Below, piece by piece: positions 60,982 to 64,000 of a DNA stretch of 64,000 bases. This DNA is from Lepus europaeus (lineage: Eukaryota > Chordata > Mammalia > Lagomorpha > Leporidae): assembly GCF_033115175.1 (NCBI RefSeq), contig NC_084834.1, positions 78,450,462 through 78,514,461 of the forward strand. Direction: 5' to 3'. How positions within the stretch are numbered: the first letter of the stretch is position 1; each line of letters starts with the position of its first letter. The notes beneath the pieces were generated by a model, which was not told the DNA's origin, did no database searches, and saw only the letters and a program-made list of their open reading frames with translations. A program made the translations under genes and the position numbers.

Positions 60982-61984
60982 TAAAAGGAATACTATTAAC
61001 AATGTTCTTTGATTTTCCCCACATGACAGTGTAATTTTTTTTAGCACAAGAGATCTGCCATGCACGTGTCTTCTGGTTAGACTGAAGCCTTTTAAATATT
61101 ATTTCAGTACTTTCGATTAATAGTTTAAATGTTCCCTAGAGCGAGCTGTATGTAGTGGATTGACGAGGAGGAAAGTGTTACATAGGGTCAGGAATTCCTC
61201 TGATGGCTCTTTGGTGCATTTGCGGCTCCCAGGCAGGGTGGCTCAGCTTCTCTCCAATTTTTGCTGAGAGGGCTGGAGACAAACTATGGGCCTCAGTAGC
61301 TCCAACCACTGACCCAGGTAAAAGGGAAGGAAGAACAAGGTAAAACTAGCTTCTAGCCCAACTGCAAGAACCATGCTTTTTACCCGGCTAAGTTTAGCTC
61401 AGCCTTCTAGGAACAAAAGTAAGACTGCTTAGGTAACTGCAGTACGAAGCAGTCAGAGAGAGTAGTGGAGGAGAGTTAATGGCTTAGACTTTTTTTCACC
61501 TTTATTTTTCTTCTACATACTGCAGACATACATGCATGAACATGCAGGACAAACTGCATCCACCACTACAAAAAGCAAAGCAGTATACTGTTACTCAAGT
61601 TCTGACTGGACGATTAGTATTTCTGTCACAGCACATATCCCTGACCCGGCAGGTTTAACAAGTATTAGCATTTCCTGGCTCAAAGAACAACTGTCCAGAG
61701 ATCCAGAATAAAGAACCAATTTTACAAGAATCTGAGTATATAAGGATTCTTGGGTCATGGACCTAACAGTCCAACAATAGTTGTAGTCTTTTTAAAATTC
61801 TTTGACTACATCTTGGATATAGGATGTTGCATCTACTGCTAAGCCACCTGGTTTTTAAAACAATAAATCAAAGGCTGAAAACCATTCACTACATGTATGT
61901 ATGCCCAAGATTATGATTCTGTCACCTTGGGAGGAGCGTTTGGACTTTTGAAATTGTTTAAACTGCTCTTAAAAGATCGTTTTA
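60982..61984 (-). other. Single-copy sequence with a possible 3' end of a convergent minus-strand gene
   Basis: No TE recognised. On the minus strand an AATAAA (complement of 61501-61506) is followed by GGTG and an A/T-rich stretch, like a polyadenylation site. In other mammals METAP1 converges on ADH5 from this side. No coding exon is visible, so this is only a suggestion. Confidence 0.25.
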
Positions 61985-62249
61985 GGGGCCGGTGTTATGG
62001 CACAGCAAGTAAAGCTGCCACTTGTGATGCCAGCATCCCATATAGGTGGCCAGTTGGAGTCCCAGCTGCTCCACTTCTGATCCAGCTCCCTGCTAATGGC
62101 CTAGGAAAGCCGCGAAAGATGGCCCAAGTGCGTGGGCCCCTGCAACAACACTGAAGACCTAGAAGAAGCTTCTGGCTCCTGGCTGTAGAGGCCATCTGGA
62201 AAGTGAACCAGCAGATGGAAGATCTAACTCATGGAAATAAATCTTTAAT
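61985..62249 (+). mobile_element. CSINE, interrupted at its tail
   Basis: ggggccggtgttatggcaca head and ggaagatctaactcatgg. The aaataaatcttta tail runs straight into the chimeric element. Confidence 0.88.
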
Positions 62250-62258
62250 AATTCTATT

Positions 62259-63915
62259 CTAATTCTATTATGAAGGAATCTGTAGGATGCACAATTTAAT
62301 CTTTAGATCTTATAAAAGAGATGGCTAACATTTTTCTGTAATAGCATAGCCAAAATAAGAGCTTAAATAATAATATCATAGCTAGATTTACTTCGCCATC
62401 AGCGAAATAAACAGTAAGCAGAAAAAACCTCCCTTTCAGACCAAAGGGAAAGAAAGTTTTTAAGTGAGAATATAATTTTCCTCATGGGCATTGTCTACCT
62501 TAGAAAAACTACTACAGAACATGCCTGTGACTATAGACTTGTAGTTCAGACCACCGAAGATTAGAGATGGGACATGGGCACTCCCTTGACTTGCATCCTC
62601 TGGTCTGCTTTAACAAAAACCAGGAGGAAAAGAAAGCTAGGCATCAGAAGCAATGGGTGGCAGGCCTATTAATGGCTGATCTGTACAGTGATCTGCCCTC
62701 AAGGAGACCCAACAGGCCAGTCCACTGCAGTGGCTTTCAATGTGGTAAGCCTGGGCTTCAGCAGAATTCAGCTTGTGAAGAGCCCTGGCAGCTCTGCCAA
62801 GAGTTGGATCACTGGAAATGGACCTGCCCTGGAATCGAAGGATGCCCAGGTCAGAGCCACAGATCTTATTGGCTCTAAGCTGAAAAGCCCTTCACTCAGC
62901 CCAGCTTCCAAAGTGACCACTGCAGCTGAGGGTGTGGTCAAGTGGGGTCAGCAACATTGCAGGCAGAACTGTAAATTTCTTGTTAGAGATGCCACCTGCC
63001 TTTACCTGGCCAGCTCTCCTCCCAGGCCAGCCAAGTAATGAAAGTCAACAGAGTGCCTTCCCCTAGGAGGTTCACACCTCCCTTAGGATATACCCCATGT
63101 GAAGAGATAGATAGGTCTGGGCCTCTTCACTTATAAGGCCTAAAGCCCACCAGATTATTATCAAGCCCCTTCTGTCAGGTTCTATTTGCCTCTCAATCAG
63201 AAAACTTAACTGTAGCTTAGACAGCACCTTTCTTAGCTCCTCTAATAATGACTCTGTCCTTTGTTCTAGACCCTGTCTAGTGCACTTGGGCCTCATTCCT
63301 TTGTAATCATAACCTCTACTCTACCTCCAATGGCTCTACTCCCAACCTGTGTGTACTGATGGTCCTCTTCCCCACTTAATGCTGTATAATTGTTCAGACC
63401 TGGTTAATGCCACTCTTAGGATCATTGGTTACTATCCTCACCCTGTCTTTTATGACCTTGTCTAAATATGATCAGAGTCGGTGAACTTGGAAAGCTTCCA
63501 TAGCCTTGGCAACTCATGACGAGAGCCTAGGGTGGTTACTGGCGCCATAAACAAGAGTGTCAATTTGTTGAGTCAACAACAGGAGTCACTGTGCACTTGC
63601 TCCTCATGTGGGATCTCTGTCCTTAATGTGCTGTACATTGTGATTTAATGCTATAACTAGTACTCAAACAGTATGTTTCAGTTTGTGTTTCTATGTGGGT
63701 GCAAACTGTTGAAATCTTTACTTCATATATATACTAAATTGATCTTCTGTATATAAAGAGAATTGAAAATGAACCTTGATGTGAATGGAAGGGGAGAGAG
63801 AGCGGGAGAGGGGAGGGTTGCGGGTGGGAGGGAAATTATGGGAGGGGGAAACCATTGTAATCCATAAGCTGTACATTGGAAACTTATATTCATTAAATAA
63901 AAGTTAAAAAATTTT
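62259..63915 (+). mobile_element. Chimeric retroelement, copy 2 (5'-truncated relative to copy 1)
   Basis: Nearly identical to 20645-22290 along its whole length, including the damaged zinc-knuckle frame (62567-62878) and the switch to LINE-1 3' UTR at about 63454. It ends attcattaaataaaagtt plus an A-rich tail, with a G-rich tract at 63788-63848. Its 3' target duplication is hidden by the CSINE that starts at 63922. Confidence 0.75.
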
Positions 63916-63921
63916 AAAAAG

Positions 63922-64000
63922 GGCCGGCGCCGTGGCTCAGTAGGCTAATCCTCCGCCTTGCGGCGCCGGCACACCGGGTTCTAGTCCCAGTCGGGGCACC
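63922..64000 (+). mobile_element. CSINE, cut by the window end
   Basis: ggccggcgccgtggctcagt head with an intact A-box/B-box region (ggttctagtcc), as in the youngest copies. Confidence 0.92.

Overview
This window looks like nuclear DNA of a lagomorph, most likely a leporid (rabbit or hare). The main reason is about 35 copies of the tRNA-derived C-repeat SINE (CSINE) that is characteristic of rabbit DNA. They sit among rabbit-type LINE-1 copies and split, intron-rich genes with GT-AG splice sites. There are no bacterial-style genes. Most long open frames lie inside SINEs or LINE-1s and are not host genes.

Two alcohol dehydrogenase genes lie on the + strand, in the tail-to-head order of the mammalian ADH cluster. 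The first is the 3' end of a class II gene (ADH4): exons 6-9 at 943-1203, 8142-8277, 8723-8858 and 10950-10974, with the earlier exons before the window. The second is a complete class III gene, ADH5 (S-hydroxymethylglutathione dehydrogenase / GSNO reductase). Its nine exons run from the ATG at 45870 to the TAA at 59867-59869 and encode 374 residues. It starts in a CpG island (about 45360-46340) with GC boxes and ends with an AATAAA at 60065.

Layout: 1-11.4 kb is ADH4 intron 5 to the 3' UTR, with a deleted LINE-1 and several SINEs in intron 6. 11.4-45.3 kb is intergenic and mostly transposable elements: LINE-1 3' ends (12.6-16.4 kb), a LINE-1/retrovirus chimera (19.4-22.3 kb), and two LINE-1s back to back (22.75-34.8 kb). 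A diverged duplicated segment (18.7-22.7 kb and 34.95-36.7 kb) flanks that pair. 45.3-60.1 kb is ADH5. 60.1-64 kb is downstream DNA, with a second copy of the chimera at 62.26-63.92 kb and a possible 3' end of a convergent gene near 61.5 kb.

Both enzymes are zinc-dependent, NAD-linked, medium-chain dehydrogenases of the cytosol. ADH4 is a class II alcohol/retinol dehydrogenase. ADH5 is the glutathione-dependent formaldehyde and nitrosothiol enzyme. The sequence gives no sign of shared regulation beyond shared ancestry and identical intron phases.

The most unusual observations are the chimeric retroelement family, a 66-bp near-perfect inverted repeat inside a LINE-1 5' UTR, an in-frame ATG 33 nt upstream of the ADH5 start, and an antisense LINE-1 that stops about 40 bp before ADH5 exon 5.
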